Shown here one piece after another: positions 6,561 through 7,431 of a stretch of DNA of 7,431 bases. The position numbers were made by a program, and so were the translations under genes. Position 1 is the first letter of the stretch, and each line of letters starts with the position of its first letter. Under the pieces are notes generated by a model. The model did not search any database. It was not told where the DNA came from and saw only the letters and a list, made by a program, of their open reading frames with translations. The stretch is from Acidobacteriota bacterium (GTDB taxonomy: Bacteria; Acidobacteriota; Terriglobia; Terriglobales; Acidobacteriaceae): NCBI GenBank assembly GCA_021846065.1, contig JAJZCP010000068.1:1-7431 (forward strand), given 5' to 3'.

Positions 6561-7431
6561 GCGCCGCACCCTGCCTGGCGGCAAACGTCGCACACAATCG
6601 CCGGCAACGGCTCTTGGCGGAGATTCATCGCCCGCAGCCGCGACAGACGTTGCGGAAAACACTGCTCGCAGGCTCCGCGATTCGGCAACTCCCACAGGTC
6701 CGCAAAGGTACGCATGCCACGCTGGCGCAAACCGTGTTCAAAGGCTCGCTCCAAGACGTCGAGGCTGGGCGGCTTGAAAAGTCCCGCTTGCGACAGATCC
6801 TCCATCGCCCCGTTCCCACCGCGGGTTGGGATGAGTGTCGCCGCGGTGGCACCGCAGTCGCGCGCGAAGTCCAGCGACCGTATCGCCCACTCCAGCGCAT
6901 CGCTGGCAGCTAGAAACGGAGGCTGAACCAGTATGAAGACGCGCAGATCAATATCGTTCTTCCGCAAAAAATCTGCCGCTGCGGTAAATTGCTCGAGCGT
7001 CATTCGCTTATTCAGTTTTTGCAGCACGGCCGGGTGCGCCGTCTCAAGCCCCATCGCAACTTCTAGCCGGCCGGGGAGCAGGCCGCGAAAGCGGGTGCAG
7101 GCGTCTCCAACAAATGCCGGATGGCACTCCACAATGACGCGCTCGAACTTCTGAAGTCGCCCTGCAATCTCCAGGTAGTCTCCCGGCGGAATGGCGCGCG
7201 GATCAAAAAAGCTGCCGCTGTTATAAAGCTTGACCGTCTGTGCGGCGGGTAATCGGCGAAACGCGAAGTCGAGCTGTGCGGAGATCGCGTCTGAGGGCAC
7301 CGACGCGAGCAGCGTATTCTTCCACAGATCGCACATCGTGCATCGGAACGGGCACTCGCGGTTGGTAAGAAAAATTGTCGCGACGGGCTCCGCGTTGCCC
7401 GATGGACCGCACTCCTCCTCCGTAAAGAACG
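6557..7431 (-). CDS. Radical SAM protein, archaeosine-synthase (RaSEA)/Elp3-like group, 5' end outside window
   Basis: The frame is open from the right edge to TGA 6559-6557, giving 290 visible residues. The ATG at 7336 must not be taken as the start: it falls inside the cluster-binding motif, since the upstream codons give LTNRECPFRCTMCDLW, a CxxxCxxC set (visible Cys26, 30 and 33; codons at 7352-7354, 7340-7342 and 7331-7333) for the SAM-cleaving 4Fe-4S cluster. Further signs of a TIM-barrel radical SAM fold are KLYNSGSFFDP, EVAMGLET followed by LNKRM, and IPTRGGNGAM. From memory these resemble uncharacterised bacterial relatives of RaSEA (COG1244/TIGR01210-like). The C-terminus carries CEQC and then CDVCRQAGC (codons 6566-6592), possibly a zinc site or an auxiliary cluster. 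It probably performs radical chemistry (such as methylthiolation, carbon insertion or C-C/C-S bond formation) on an unknown substrate that the coupled flavoenzyme also handles. Radical SAM membership is sure, subgroup moderately so. Confidence 0.88.
   Translation of the reverse strand, partial: FFTEEECGPSGNAEPVATIFLTNRECPFRCTMCDLWKNTLLASVPSDAISAQLDFAFRRLPAAQTVKLYNSGSFFDPRAIPPGDYLEIAGRLQKFERVIVECHPAFVGDACTRFRGLLPGRLEVAMGLETAHPAVLQKLNKRMTLEQFTAAADFLRKNDIDLRVFILVQPPFLAASDALEWAIRSLDFARDCGATAATLIPTRGGNGAMEDLSQAGLFKPPSLDVLERAFEHGLRQRGMRTFADLWELPNRGACEQCFPQRLSRLRAMNLRQEPLPAIVCDVCRQAGCGA

Noticed and set aside
6561..6695. 45-residue N-terminal extension of the flavoenzyme
   Set aside because: It overlaps the radical SAM C-terminus, and the FAD-binding strand starts directly after ATG 6560.

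Overview
The window is GC-rich, almost wholly coding bacterial DNA with six genes: four on the + strand (left two thirds) and two on the - strand (right third). The outermost gene on each side runs off the window. The only non-coding stretch is 9 bases (3167-3175), so no promoter, terminator, RNA gene, mobile element or CRISPR array can be supported. The packing of CRTAC1-type FG-GAP/ASPIC-UnbV proteins, a lone RnfD/NqrB-like membrane protein and an unusual radical SAM/flavoenzyme pair suggests an environmental Gram-negative, most likely an acidobacterium (Terriglobia-like). That assignment is inference from gene content and remembered family distribution, not from a marker gene.

Left block (+ strand, 1-5008): (1) the C-terminal 160 residues of a protein that resembles the tail found after the ASPIC/UnbV domain in large acidobacterial FG-GAP proteins; (2) a 597-residue membrane-anchored seven-motif FG-GAP/CRTAC1 protein; (3) a 298-residue polytopic RnfD/NqrB-like protein; (4) a 610-residue FG-GAP/CRTAC1 lipoprotein starting at TTG. 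Genes 1/2 and 2/3 overlap by ATGA, and gene 4 follows gene 3 after 9 bases, so the four look like one operon. Genes 2 and 4 share the same seven-repeat spacing, the same degenerate fifth repeat and the same C-terminal ASPIC/UnbV domain. They read as diverged paralogues bracketing a membrane protein, which suggests an envelope assembly whose function is unknown.

Right block (- strand, 4962-7431): a radical SAM protein with the CxxxCxxC cluster motif (5' end outside the window), coupled by ATGA to a 532-residue FAD-dependent oxidoreductase of the halogenase/geranylgeranyl-reductase-like superfamily. The pair probably acts in one pathway, perhaps lipid, isoprenoid or polyketide modification, but the substrate cannot be read from the sequence. 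This operon converges on the left block, and the two terminal genes overlap tail to tail by 47 bases.
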